64,000 nt of DNA from an uncultured Bacteroidales bacterium (GCA_902768435.1 CACXLJ010000016.1:62001-126000); one strand, 5' to 3'; positions 37,301 through 46,055 are shown, counted from the first letter of the stretch. The notes: a model not told the origin generated them from the sequence alone. Translations and numbers: made by a program.

Positions 37301-40300
37301 CGACTCCAAGGAGCTCGTCAAGTCGTTCACTTTGCAATCGGTTGAGAATGAGATACTGCGCAACTTCATGCAAGGCGAAGCGCAGCCTAAAGCCTCGGCC
37401 CTGCAGTCGGAGCAACTCACCGCGGTGCCGCTGTCTTATGCCCAAACGGGAGTCTACTTTGAGTGCTTGAAAAATCCCGCCAGCACCATTTATAATATTC
37501 CTTACCTGCTCACCTATCCGCAGAGCGTGAATGCCGAGCGGCTGGCCGATGTGGTGAAGCGCGTGGTGCGGTGTCACCCCGAGTTGAACGTGCATTTCAC
37601 TACCGAGGGCGAAACCATCATGCAAACCCTTGACCAGGCTGCGCCCGTTGAGGTGCCGCTCACATCAATGACCGAAGAGGAACTGACCACATACAAGAAT
37701 GAGTTTGTGCGTCCCTTCAATCTGCAAAAACCGCCCCTCTACCGCTTTGAGGTGGTGACCACCGAACAGGCGGTGCACCTGTTGCTCGATGTGCATCATT
37801 TGCTCTTCGACGGCGCTTCGGCCGACTTGCTCATTCGCCAAATCAGCGCTGTGCTCGAAGGCGGCGAGGCAACGTGTGAAACCTACTCTTACCTGCACTT
37901 CGTCAACGACCAGCGCGCCGCCGAGGACTCGGAGCAGTTCGCTCAGGCGCAGCAATTCTTTGCCGAGCGGCTGGCCACCTGCGAGGGTGCCAGCGAGATT
38001 CCCGCCGACCTGCCCAAAACCGATGCGCAAGGCTATATAGGCGAGACTGTGTGTGCCGTCGACCACGATGCGGTGACTGCCTTCGCGCGCAGTCATCAGG
38101 TGACTCCGGCCCATGTGTTCCTGGCGGCCACCGGCTATGTGGTGAGCCGCTACACCAACAATCGCGAGGTGTATTTGTGCACAGTGAGCAGCGGCCGCTC
38201 GAATCTGAAGATTGCCGACACCGTGGGCATGTTTGTGAACACATTGCCTCTGGCTGTTGACGTTAAAGATGTTACCGTGAGCGATTTCTTGCGCCAAGTG
38301 TGTGACAACTTCGACCAAACGTTGCGGCACGAGGACTATCCCTTTGCCCGCATTGCCGCCGACTACGGCTTAAGGCCCGCCATAGCATACGCCTATCAGG
38401 TGGGTGTGCTGTCGCAGTATGCCGTTAATGGCGAGAATATTGCTCAAGAACTGTTGGAGCTGAATGTGCCTAAATTCAAAATCAATATCAAGATTGAAAC
38501 CCGTGGTGTGGTGGTTCAGTACGACGATTCGCTCTACTCGGCCCGTCTGGCCGAGGGCTTGGCACAAAGCATTGTGGCTGTGGTGGTCCGCATGCTCTCG
38601 ATGCCCCACGAGCGGGTGCGCGCACTCTCAATCGTGAGTGCCGAACAGGAAACAGAACTGGCCTCGTTACGCCAGGTGGCCACCGGCGACGCTCCCTTCG
38701 CGCTCTTCCACGAGTGTATAGGGCACTTTGCCGCTATGCAGCCCCACCACGAGGCACTGGTGGGCATTGATGCCCGTTACACATACGCCGAGATGGACGA
38801 GGTGACCACGCGCATTGCCGCCGCGTTGCAGCAGCGTGGTGTGCAAGAGCGCGACCGTGTGGCTCTGCTCTTGCCGCGCACCACCCGCCTGATTCTGGCC
38901 CTGTTTGGCGTGCTCAAGTCGGGTGCGGCCTACATTCCCTGCGACCCCGAGTATCCTGCCGATCGCGTCAAACTCATTCTTGAAGACAGCGAGGCCCGTT
39001 ACATCATCACCACGGCCGACCGCATGGGCACCGTTCCCCCCGAGAAGGCCATTGATGTGGAAGAGCTCATCGCCGCGAAGGCTTCTTATCGCCAGCCCGA
39101 TATTACACCCGACGACCTGGCTTATCTCATCTACACCAGCGGCTCCACGGGCCGACCCAAAGGCGTGATGCTGCGTCATGAGGGCATTTGCAACTACCTC
39201 TACGGACATCCGGCCAATGTGTTTGCCCACGCCGTGAAGACCGATGCCACGCGGGTGCTGAGTGTGACCACCATCTCATTCGATGCCGCGCTGCAAGATA
39301 TAGGCATGGCTTACTTTAACGGCAAGACACTGATTGTGGCCACCGAGGAGCAGGCCAACAACCCGCTCGACCTGGCACAGCTCATCACCGAGCAGCATAT
39401 CGACATGGTTTCGGGCACACCCTCACGCTGGCTGACATGGCTCACCAGCGACGACTTTGCCCGGGCAATTGCCAATATCGCCATTGTGCGTGCTGGCGGC
39501 GAGAAGTTCAGCGACCAGTTGCTCGAGCAGTTGCGTGGCATCACCAAGGCCCGCATCATGAACTGCTATGGTCCCACCGAGATTACTGTGGCCTCTAACA
39601 ACAAGGAACTCACTCACGCCACTATGGTCACCGTGGGCAAACCGCAACTCAACGTCAAGGAATTTATCGTCGATGCCGACGGCAACGAATTGCCCGTGGG
39701 CGTGGTCGGCGAACTCTACATTGGTGGCCGTGGCGTGGCCCGTGGCTATAATAACCTCGACGAGATGACCCGCGAGCGGTTCATTGACTATCATGGCACC
39801 CGCATCTATAAATCGGGCGACTACGCCAAGTGGCTGCCCGACGGCGATGTGGTGATTCTGGGCCGTACCGACCACCAGATCAAGTTGCGCGGCTTGCGCA
39901 TTGAGCTGGGCGAAATTGAGAATGTGATGCTCAAGGTCGACGGCATGAAGAAGGTGGTGATCATGATTCGCAAACTCGGTGGCAAGGAGCACCTGTGCGC
40001 CTACTATACCGCCGACCGCGAGATTGCACCCGAGGATCTCAAGGCTGAGATTTCGAAGAGCCTCACGCAATACATGGTGCCCACCGCTTATCGCCAACTC
40101 GCCGAGATGCCCATGACTCCCAACGGCAAGACCGATGTGAAAGCCCTGCCCGAGCCCGAGCTGGCCGTAACCTCGGCCTATGAGGAGCCCGCCAACGACA
40201 CCGAGCGCACCTTCTGCAACATCTTTGCCGATATTCTGCAAATGGATAGGGTAGGGGCCACCGACAACTTCTTTGAGTTGGGCGGAACATCGCTCGTGGT

Positions 40301-41651
40301 CACTCGTGTAATTATCGAGGCCGACAAGGCCGGCATGCATGTGGCCTATGGCGATGTGTTCACTAACCCCACACCGCGCAAGCTGGCCCGCCTCATCACA
40401 GGCGAGAGTGCCGACGCCGGTGCCGACGAGGTGGCGGCCTTTGACTACGCTCCCATCAACGAGGTGCTCAAGGGCAACACGCTCGATGCCTTCCGCCACG
40501 GCGAGCGCGGCTCGCTGGGCAATGTGCTGCTCACAGGTGCCACCGGCTATCTGGGCATCCACATCTTGCGCGAACTCATCGACAGCGATGCCACCAACAT
40601 TTATTGTCTCGTGCGCGGCAAAGATGCCGAAAAGGCCGAGAACCGGCTGCGCACCCTCCTGTTCTACTATTTTGCCGATGCCTTCAAGCCTCTCTTTGGC
40701 ACGAGGCTCCACATTGTGGTGGGCGACGTGACGAGCGACTTTGAGAATGCACAATGCTCAATGCACAGCGCACAATCTTCGCCCTGCACCTTAGGCAATG
40801 CCAATATTGACACGGTGTTCAACTGTGCTGCTATTGTGAAGCACTTTAGTGAGGGCACCGAGATTGAGGATGTGAACATAGGTGGCGCGCAACGTTGTGT
40901 GGACTTCTGCCTGAGCAAGGGCGCCCGACTGGTGCACATTTCCACAGCCAGCACGCGCGGACTGTGGACCGGCGAACCCAAAGACGACGTCTACACCGAG
41001 CAACGCCTCTACATGGGCCAGTTCTTGGGCAACAAGTACATCTACTCCAAGTTCATGGCCGAGCGGCTTATTCTCGACGCTGTGGCTCACAAGGGACTCA
41101 GAGCCAAAATCATGCGAGTGGGCAACCTGGCCGCGCGAAGCACCGACGGTGAATTCCAGGCCAACTTCCAGACCAACTCGTTCATGGGCCGCATCAAGGT
41201 GTATAATATGCTGGGTGAGTGCCCCTACAGCATGCGCAACAAGCGAGTGGAGTTCTCGCCCATCAACGAGGTGGCCCATGCCATTGTGATGCTGGCCACC
41301 ACGCCCGATGCTTGCTGCGTGTTCCACCCCTACAACATCCACACCCAGTTCCTGGGCGACGTGCTCATGGGCTTGCACACCGTGGGTGAGGGCATTAAGT
41401 TTGTGGAGCAAGAGGAGTTTGCCAGCGCTATGGAAGAGGCCAAGAACGACCCCTTCAAGGCTAACCAAATGGCCAGCTTGCTTGCTTATCAGGACATGGC
41501 GCACGGCCAAAAGACCACCGATGTGAGCCGCGACAACGACTACACCACCCAGGTGCTCTATCGTCTGGGATTCGCCTGGTCGCCCACCTCGTGGGACTAT
41601 GTGGAGCGCATGCTCACCGCCATTGGCGGCCTCGGCTTCTTCGACCTGTAA
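34359..41651 (+). CDS. Two-module nonribosomal peptide synthetase with terminal thioester reductase (C-A-T-C-A-T-R)
   Basis: The 2430-residue synthetase is intact. Condensation 1 has HHIIVDG (His128, His129, Asp133). Adenylation 1 has TSGSTG at ~581, GYGPTE and Lys907. Carrier 1 has the phosphopantetheine Ser963 in GLTSIS. Condensation 2 has HHLLFDG (1146-1152). Adenylation 2 has TSGSTG at ~1593, CYGPTE and Lys1924. Carrier 2 has Ser1978 in LGGTSL. The reductase has TGATGYLG from 2059 and YIYSK with Tyr2227/Lys2231. There is no epimerase, methylase or thioesterase. Such R domains release the chain with NAD(P)H as an aldehyde or alcohol. A condensation domain in the first module implies an acyl or aminoacyl donor supplied from elsewhere. 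By-eye specificity codes are DAMFSGGIFK and DAQSVACVAK; neither gives a sure substrate. No phosphopantetheinyl transferase is in the window. Confidence 0.95.
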   Translation: MKQSAPLSAVQYGLYVECVNHLGEPCYNLPYLYAIDGSLDGERLCRAIETAVKAHPTLFTRIEVDDAGEPMQSIDMSQESFELHIEEVTDVEALKPTLVEPFDIYGGRLFRVRLFHDASHYHLFIDYHHIIVDGTSMQVMLQDIDKAYQGMPIEAEQQTMLETALYDAQRRQGAEFEEAKQWYAAHFDCGDTFTQLLPDLDSEEHSESSLLRVLAVDKPTLEGFCREKGVFKSTVFTAAFSYLLAKYNNEPESLFTTVYNGRDNKRMARMVGMAVRTLPVYGKFTPETSVLDFLGLLQEQMTGCREHAIYNYSDVVNDLKLTTNAMFAWHGNLFANEQMGGRPMLTTRLGNSTLDASLYLKAFVMDGAYHVKAEYNSNEYSESLVAQFLESYEAVINGLLTCERLSDINIATAAQVKVLDSFNLNDVDYDASQSIVSLFKAQAQATPQNTAVVYKDKRFTYAQVDDMSNRIAAAIAARGLGTEDVVSVLIPRCEWMAIASLGVLKAGCAYQPLDPSYPTERLNFMMKDASAKLLIADPELRSLVNEYEGEVMLTDRLNQLPQAAAPVVNVAPDQLFIMLYTSGSTGVPKGCQLTHANLVAFCNWFWRYYTLNEQSRVAAYASYGFDACMMDMYPALTCGAAVHIIPEEIRLDLIALNDYFETNGITHSFMTTQVGYQFATGIENHSLLHLSTGGEKLASLTPPAGYKFYNGYGPTECTIFTTTFPVTKRLKDIPIGKPLDNMRLYIVDPQGHRLPVGAAGELWVAGPQVSRGYLNRPEKTAEVYITNPFTADEKYSRVYRTGDIVRYLPGGDIQFVGRRDGQVKIRGFRIELKEVEGIVREFPGIKDATVQAFDEEGGGKFIAAYIVSDETIDIEALNNFILDRKPPYMVPAVTMQIEAIPLNQNQKVNKRALPKPEKKAAAQDEVNAPMNVLEQELHDMIAQIVGNADFTITTPLGYAGLTSISAIRLAVQVNKRYGVTLDSKELVKSFTLQSVENEILRNFMQGEAQPKASALQSEQLTAVPLSYAQTGVYFECLKNPASTIYNIPYLLTYPQSVNAERLADVVKRVVRCHPELNVHFTTEGETIMQTLDQAAPVEVPLTSMTEEELTTYKNEFVRPFNLQKPPLYRFEVVTTEQAVHLLLDVHHLLFDGASADLLIRQISAVLEGGEATCETYSYLHFVNDQRAAEDSEQFAQAQQFFAERLATCEGASEIPADLPKTDAQGYIGETVCAVDHDAVTAFARSHQVTPAHVFLAATGYVVSRYTNNREVYLCTVSSGRSNLKIADTVGMFVNTLPLAVDVKDVTVSDFLRQVCDNFDQTLRHEDYPFARIAADYGLRPAIAYAYQVGVLSQYAVNGENIAQELLELNVPKFKINIKIETRGVVVQYDDSLYSARLAEGLAQSIVAVVVRMLSMPHERVRALSIVSAEQETELASLRQVATGDAPFALFHECIGHFAAMQPHHEALVGIDARYTYAEMDEVTTRIAAALQQRGVQERDRVALLLPRTTRLILALFGVLKSGAAYIPCDPEYPADRVKLILEDSEARYIITTADRMGTVPPEKAIDVEELIAAKASYRQPDITPDDLAYLIYTSGSTGRPKGVMLRHEGICNYLYGHPANVFAHAVKTDATRVLSVTTISFDAALQDIGMAYFNGKTLIVATEEQANNPLDLAQLITEQHIDMVSGTPSRWLTWLTSDDFARAIANIAIVRAGGEKFSDQLLEQLRGITKARIMNCYGPTEITVASNNKELTHATMVTVGKPQLNVKEFIVDADGNELPVGVVGELYIGGRGVARGYNNLDEMTRERFIDYHGTRIYKSGDYAKWLPDGDVVILGRTDHQIKLRGLRIELGEIENVMLKVDGMKKVVIMIRKLGGKEHLCAYYTADREIAPEDLKAEISKSLTQYMVPTAYRQLAEMPMTPNGKTDVKALPEPELAVTSAYEEPANDTERTFCNIFADILQMDRVGATDNFFELGGTSLVVTRVIIEADKAGMHVAYGDVFTNPTPRKLARLITGESADAGADEVAAFDYAPINEVLKGNTLDAFRHGERGSLGNVLLTGATGYLGIHILRELIDSDATNIYCLVRGKDAEKAENRLRTLLFYYFADAFKPLFGTRLHIVVGDVTSDFENAQCSMHSAQSSPCTLGNANIDTVFNCAAIVKHFSEGTEIEDVNIGGAQRCVDFCLSKGARLVHISTASTRGLWTGEPKDDVYTEQRLYMGQFLGNKYIYSKFMAERLILDAVAHKGLRAKIMRVGNLAARSTDGEFQANFQTNSFMGRIKVYNMLGECPYSMRNKRVEFSPINEVAHAIVMLATTPDACCVFHPYNIHTQFLGDVLMGLHTVGEGIKFVEQEEFASAMEEAKNDPFKANQMASLLAYQDMAHGQKTTDVSRDNDYTTQVLYRLGFAWSPTSWDYVERMLTAIGGLGFFDL

Positions 41652-41673
41652 AACTCAAGTGAAGTAATAAGTC

Positions 41674-41744
41674 GGTTGGTATCACTAACCAACTGTAGTT
41701 ATTATGCAATGCCCCCATTAGTTAACGGAACCTGTGGGGGCATT
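41674..41744 (+). terminator. Two hairpins after the NRPS gene
   Basis: GTTGGT...ACCAAC (41675-41693) is followed by a strong 10-bp stem AATGCCCCCA (41708-41717) with TGGGGGCATT (41735-41744). A pronounced T-tract is missing, so termination may be partial. Confidence 0.55.
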
Positions 41745-42076
41745 CATGATTCTGAAAATCACTATTACAATCAACACATTTCGTTTGTGTCTTCGTTACG
41801 CAATAATGCTTAAAAATGGATGTAAATAAGGAGTGATGTTCCTGATTTGCATTGTAAATCAGGAGCGTTGTTTCTGATTATCACAAGATAAATACCTAAT
41901 TATCAAATATAAAATCATTTTTTTTCTTACAAAAATTTTTCATGATAAATTTTTCAAGTATATTTGCTATTTCCGATGAGCATTCCGATGTGAAGTGTTA
42001 TGTGGTGTCTCAAGAGAGTTTCCTACGGCTTTTATGATATCGAGATGTGGAATAACAATGAAAATTTAAGTAACTT
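41745..42076 (+). promoter_or_regulatory. Intergenic region with MATE-gene promoter
   Basis: No gene. It contains a stem-loop CCTGATTT...AAATCAGG (41841-41863), a long A/T-rich tract, and a TATATTTG -7 element at 41959-41966 that probably drives the MATE gene. The leader from there to the ATG at 42077 is about 110 bases. Confidence 0.5.
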
Positions 42077-43414
42077 ATGGGCGAAAAAAGTATACAAAAA
42101 CAGTTTTATGGGTACCTTTGGGCCTACATTCTGGTGGCGCTCTCGGGTTGCCTGGGCAACGTGGTCGACGGCATTATTGTGGGCAACCTCATCAGCGAGG
42201 ACGGCGTGAGCGCCATCAACCTGTCGAAACCCATCAATCAGTTTATCTTCACCTTGCACCTGCTCATTAATGCCGGAGCGGGCATGCTGGTGGCTTATGC
42301 GCTGGGTAAGAATAACATAGCTGACGCGCGGCGTTTCTTTACGCGGGCTCTTTGCCTAAGTGCCGGGCTGGGTGTGCTGCTGGCCATTGTGGGTGGACTG
42401 CTCTTCCCCTCCCAAACGGCTCGCCTGCTGTGCAGCAACGAGCACATTTTGCCCCTCGCGCAAGACTACATGCAGGTGTTGCTCATAGGCAACCCCGCTT
42501 TTATTCTCATGTGGGGCCTATCGACCATGGTGGGCGTTGACGGCAGTCCCAAGTTGGTGTCGGCGGCGGTAATCATTGATAATGCTGTGAACCTTTCTCT
42601 CGACATTGTGTTCATCAAGTTCTTTGGTTGGGGCATTACCGGTTCCAGCGCCGCCACTGTTGTGGGACACTTGGTGGGCATTGCCATCTTGCTGAGCCAC
42701 TGGTGCAAACCCGAGAACAGGCGACTTCGCCTCCAGTTTGGCGGCGGCTCGCTCTTGGCCTCGTGGAAGCGCATCATTTCGCAGGGGGCACCGCTGGCCC
42801 TTGCTTCAATTTGCCTCACGCTGCTCTTGCTCAGCGCCAACACCATTGTGCTCTCCACCACCGGTCGGGCCGGTATCTTTGTGTTTGCCCTGTGCATGAA
42901 CTTGCTGCAAGTCTACAACCTCTTCCTGTCAGGCACATGCCAGACGTTGCAGTCGCTCGGAGCCATTCAAGTGGGTAAGGGCGATGGTTATGGGGTGAAA
43001 GCTGTGGTCAACAAGGGCCTGCGTTTCATTACCATAGCCATGGTTGTCACTTGCGCTCTGGTGTGGATTTGGCCGCAGGGCATTGCACGCCTCTTTGGTT
43101 GCGACGATCCCGCCATGCTGGCCGAGAGCAACCATGCCTTGCGCGTGTTTGCCTTGAGTTTCATACCCTTCTGCTACATTTATGTGCTCATGATCATCTA
43201 CAAGCTCTACAGCTATCATAAGATGGCGCTGTTCATCTCGCTGGCGTTGTCGCTCACTGTGATACCCGTGCTGTGGGCCATGTCGCAGTGGGCACCCAAA
43301 GCCATCTGGTACAGTTATCTCGTTGCCTATGTGATCGAGGCCATAGTCATCTACATCCTGCACAAGTCGGCACATGTCCAATTCAAGATCAAGCCGTCGA
43401 ATGACGCGGCTTGA
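42077..43414 (+). CDS. MATE family efflux transporter
   Basis: The 445-residue, 12-span inner-membrane protein has the two-fold MATE layout: LSGCLGNVVDGIIVGNLISEDGVSAINLSKP and PAFILMWGLSTMVGVDGSPK in the first half, matching segments in the second. MATE proteins expel cationic or amphipathic small molecules using Na+ or H+ gradients. It follows the NRPS on the same strand, with its own probable promoter in the 425-base gap, and is the natural candidate to export the NRPS product from the cytoplasm (inference). It belongs to the NorM/DinF-like superfamily by look; subfamily not resolved. Confidence 0.88.
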   Translation: MGEKSIQKQFYGYLWAYILVALSGCLGNVVDGIIVGNLISEDGVSAINLSKPINQFIFTLHLLINAGAGMLVAYALGKNNIADARRFFTRALCLSAGLGVLLAIVGGLLFPSQTARLLCSNEHILPLAQDYMQVLLIGNPAFILMWGLSTMVGVDGSPKLVSAAVIIDNAVNLSLDIVFIKFFGWGITGSSAATVVGHLVGIAILLSHWCKPENRRLRLQFGGGSLLASWKRIISQGAPLALASICLTLLLLSANTIVLSTTGRAGIFVFALCMNLLQVYNLFLSGTCQTLQSLGAIQVGKGDGYGVKAVVNKGLRFITIAMVVTCALVWIWPQGIARLFGCDDPAMLAESNHALRVFALSFIPFCYIYVLMIIYKLYSYHKMALFISLALSLTVIPVLWAMSQWAPKAIWYSYLVAYVIEAIVIYILHKSAHVQFKIKPSNDAA

Positions 43415-43447
43415 CCCCGATTCAGGCAAATTATTTCAGAAATAGAG

Positions 43448-44800
43448 TTAGAGAAGAATGGCTGCTGCCAGCGCTATGAGGGCGATGGCGGTAAAGCCCA
43501 TGATGAGCGTCATGAGTGTCATGGAGCGATAGCCGTCGCGCGCCTTGATGCCGCCAAAGCCTGTCACTACCCAGAAGTAGCTGTCGTTGGCGTGCGAAAC
43601 CGTCATGGCACCGGCGCCAATCGCCATCACCACAAGGGCGGCGGCAAGCGGGCTTGTGAAGCCCAGTGCGCTCATCATCGAGCCCGAGTCGCTGAACATG
43701 CCCATCATGCTTGCTGTGGTGGTGATGGCCACCGTCGACGAGCCTTGCGCCGACTTCAAGATGGCCGCTATGATAAAGGGAAAGAGCACGCCCAGGGTCT
43801 TGAGCGAGTCGCCGAAATCCTTGATGATATCGATAAAACCACTTTCCGCAATCACATTGCCCAGCACGCTGCCGGCGGCGGTGATGAAGATGATGGGCCC
43901 TGCTGTCATCAGGGCCTTCTGGGTGATGTCGTAGAATTTGCCGGTCATCTTCTGCTTCATCAGCAGAGGAATGCAACATAGCAGTGCTATCATCAGGGCG
44001 ATGGTGGGTTTGCCCAGGAAGGTGAAGGCATCTGATAGGGTAGGCGGCAGGCTCACGAGCGACGCCACGCTGCCCAGTGCCATGAGCACAATGGGAACCA
44101 CAATGGGCAGGAACGACATGGCAGCACTGCAGCGGGTTTCTTTCTCAGTATCGGTGATTTCGCTTAGGGGCTCGGTGGTGGTGATGCGCTTGCCCACCCA
44201 CCCAGCAAAAAAGTAGGCGGGAACGAGCGACAGCAGCGAGATGACTGCACCCAACCCGATGATTAGCAACAGGTTGTTTTCTAACCCCATCATGCCTGCC
44301 GCAGCTATGGGTCCCGGAGTGGGAGGGATGAACACATGCGATGCAAACAGACCGGCAGCCAGTGCCAGCATGAGGGCTGCAGGAGATGCGCCCGATCGCT
44401 TGGCGAGCGATTTGCCTACGGGGCTAACGAGCACAAAGCCACTGTCGCAAAACACGGGTATCGATACAATCCATCCGATGAGCATCATGGCAAGTTGCGG
44501 ATGCCGCTTGCCCACCACGCGCTCCACGGCACGCGCCAGTGCCACGGCACCGCCGGTGCGCTCCAGAATGCTGCCAATGAGCGTGCCGAAGATGATCACA
44601 AGACCAATGCCTGTGAAAATCGACGAGAAGCCTTTGCCCAGCACATCAGGAATCTTCACCAGGGGAATGCCCAGCAAGATTGCCAGCAGCAGGGCGGTGC
44701 CCAATATCGACAAGAAGGGGTGAATCTTGAACCGCGCTATCGCCACAATCATCAGGGCAATAGCCGCGCCAAAAAGTAGTAGTGTGCCAATCGCTGTCAT
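43448..44800 (-). CDS. GntP family permease
   Basis: The 450-residue permease has 12-14 hydrophobic spans. GntP-family features include FKIHPFLSILGTALLLAI near the N-terminus, GLVIIFGTLIGSILERTGGA, SIPVFCDSGFVLVSP and FIPPTPGPIAAAGMMG. Family members are H+ symporters for gluconate and other organic acids, including D-glycerate and 3-hydroxybutyrate. It is divergent from the lysine-fermentation operon with a 199-base shared regulatory gap, so a link to organic-acid transport in that pathway is possible but unproven. It is convergent with the MATE gene (33-base gap). Confidence 0.88.
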   Translation of the reverse strand: MTAIGTLLLFGAAIALMIVAIARFKIHPFLSILGTALLLAILLGIPLVKIPDVLGKGFSSIFTGIGLVIIFGTLIGSILERTGGAVALARAVERVVGKRHPQLAMMLIGWIVSIPVFCDSGFVLVSPVGKSLAKRSGASPAALMLALAAGLFASHVFIPPTPGPIAAAGMMGLENNLLLIIGLGAVISLLSLVPAYFFAGWVGKRITTTEPLSEITDTEKETRCSAAMSFLPIVVPIVLMALGSVASLVSLPPTLSDAFTFLGKPTIALMIALLCCIPLLMKQKMTGKFYDITQKALMTAGPIIFITAAGSVLGNVIAESGFIDIIKDFGDSLKTLGVLFPFIIAAILKSAQGSSTVAITTTASMMGMFSDSGSMMSALGFTSPLAAALVVMAIGAGAMTVSHANDSYFWVVTGFGGIKARDGYRSMTLMTLIMGFTAIALIALAAAILL

Positions 44801-44866
44801 AGTTTTTATGATTGTATGGGGTTAGATGGCTGTTGAAGTCTGTAGCACGGTTGTCGTCGTGCACTG

Positions 44867-44874
44867 CAAAGATA
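44867..44874 (-). promoter_or_regulatory. -7 element for the GntP permease (TATCTTTG on minus)
   Basis: Plus-strand CAAAGATA, 66 bases upstream of the permease start, matches the consensus exactly. No clear -33 element. Confidence 0.5.
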
Positions 44875-44947
44875 CAAAAAAGCATTGAATTATTATCTAC
44901 TAATAAAAAAAGGGTCGGGAAAGGGTGGTTTTCTCATTATTTTTCAT

Positions 44948-44955
44948 TATCTTTG
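44948..44955 (+). promoter_or_regulatory. -7 element of the lysine-fermentation operon (TATCTTTG)
   Basis: It matches TAnnTTTG and lies 44 bases before the first gene's ATG at 45000. The -33 region at N20 is not a good TTTG, which suggests activator-dependent expression (inference). Confidence 0.55.
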
Positions 44956-44999
44956 CAGATTAAAGAAATTAACTAATATATTCCAAAACATAAACACTT

Positions 45000-45650
45000 A
45001 TGAATAAACTCATAACTTTGGAACAGGCCGTCGAGAAAGTACATGATGGCATGACAATCATGTTCGGCGGATTCCTGGGTGTGGGCAGTGCCACACAAAT
45101 TATCGACGCTATCGTAGAGAAGGGCGTCAAGGACTTAACCATCATTGCCAACGACACCGCCTACGACGAGGTGGCTCACGGCAAGTTAGTGACTAACCAC
45201 CAGGTGAAGAAAGCCATTGTTTCGCACACCGGTACCAACAAGCAGACCGCCTTGCAGAAGAACGAGGGTACGCTCATCGTTGAGTATGTGCCTCAGGGAA
45301 CTCTTGCCGAGCGCATCCGTGCGGCAGGTGCAGGTCTGGGCGGCGTGCTCACCCCCACCGGCATGGGCACCCCCATTGAAGAAGGCAAACAGAAGGTGAA
45401 CGTTGACGGCAAGGATTTCTTGCTCGAGAAACCGCTCAAGGCCGACATCGCCTTCCTGCGTGCCAACATCGTTGACGAATTTGGCAACATGGTGTTCCTG
45501 GGAACCACCAACAACTTCAATCCGCTCATGGCTACCGCTGCCGACTATGTGGTGGTAGAGGCCGAGAAACTGGTGAAAGTGGGCGAAATCAAACCCGAGT
45601 GCGTGCATGCCTCTGGCATCTACGTTGATGGCATCTATGTTGAAAAATAA
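45000..45650 (+). CDS. atoD: Butyrate-acetoacetate CoA-transferase, alpha subunit
   Basis: This 216-residue class I CoA-transferase alpha subunit has GGFLGVGSATQIIDAIVEKG (CoA-binding glycine loop) and GTLAERIRAAGAGLGGVLTPTG. With the beta subunit it moves CoA from butyryl-CoA to acetoacetate, releasing butyrate. It is the first gene of the operon, yet its partner subunit lies 8.5 kb downstream after kamE. It is followed 12 bases later by kal. The ATG at 45000 follows an A-rich leader typical of this group. Confidence 0.93.
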   Translation: MNKLITLEQAVEKVHDGMTIMFGGFLGVGSATQIIDAIVEKGVKDLTIIANDTAYDEVAHGKLVTNHQVKKAIVSHTGTNKQTALQKNEGTLIVEYVPQGTLAERIRAAGAGLGGVLTPTGMGTPIEEGKQKVNVDGKDFLLEKPLKADIAFLRANIVDEFGNMVFLGTTNNFNPLMATAADYVVVEAEKLVKVGEIKPECVHASGIYVDGIYVEK

Positions 45651-45662
45651 TTTTAATTGACC

Positions 45663-46049
45663 ATGGAATACAGAACAAAAATCAGACTGCGCATGAGCGC
45701 AAAAGACGCCCACTATGGCGGCAATCTCGTGGATGGTGCTCACATGGTTCACCTGTTTGGTGATGTGGCTACCGAACTTCTCATTATGCGTGACGGCGAC
45801 GAAGGCCTCTTCCGCGCCTACGACAGCGTCGACTTCCTGGCACCCGTGTATGCGGGCGACTATATCGAAGCCGAGGGCTGGATCGATAAGGAAGGCAACA
45901 CCTCGCGCCACATGCAGTTCGAGGCCCGCAAGGTGGCTGTTTCTCGCCCCGACATCTCTCCGTCGGCTGCCGACATCCTCGATGAGCCCATCGTGGTGTG
46001 CCGCGCTTCCGGCACTTGTGTAACCCCCAAAGATTGCCAAAGAAAATAA
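45663..46049 (+). CDS. kal: 3-aminobutyryl-CoA ammonia-lyase
   Basis: This ~128-residue hotdog-fold enzyme converts L-3-aminobutyryl-CoA to crotonyl-CoA and ammonia, the last deamination in lysine fermentation. Motifs include [22 protein letters not shown] (given here in the parts [10 protein letters not shown] and VHLFGD), [17 protein letters not shown] and EAEGWI, all as in acyl-CoA hotdog proteins. The longer frame opens with TTG at 45657; ATG 45663 starts the conserved [12 protein letters not shown]. It sits between the CoA-transferase alpha gene and kce with gaps of 12 and 6 bases. Confidence 0.93.
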   Translation: MEYRTKIRLRMSAKDAHYGGNLVDGAHMVHLFGDVATELLIMRDGDEGLFRAYDSVDFLAPVYAGDYIEAEGWIDKEGNTSRHMQFEARKVAVSRPDISPSAADILDEPIVVCRASGTCVTPKDCQRK

Positions 46050-46055
46050 TTCACT

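Noticed and set aside
42000..42209. Small open frame overlapping the MATE start
   Set aside because: It lies in the leader and overlaps the MATE gene out of frame; no coding signature.
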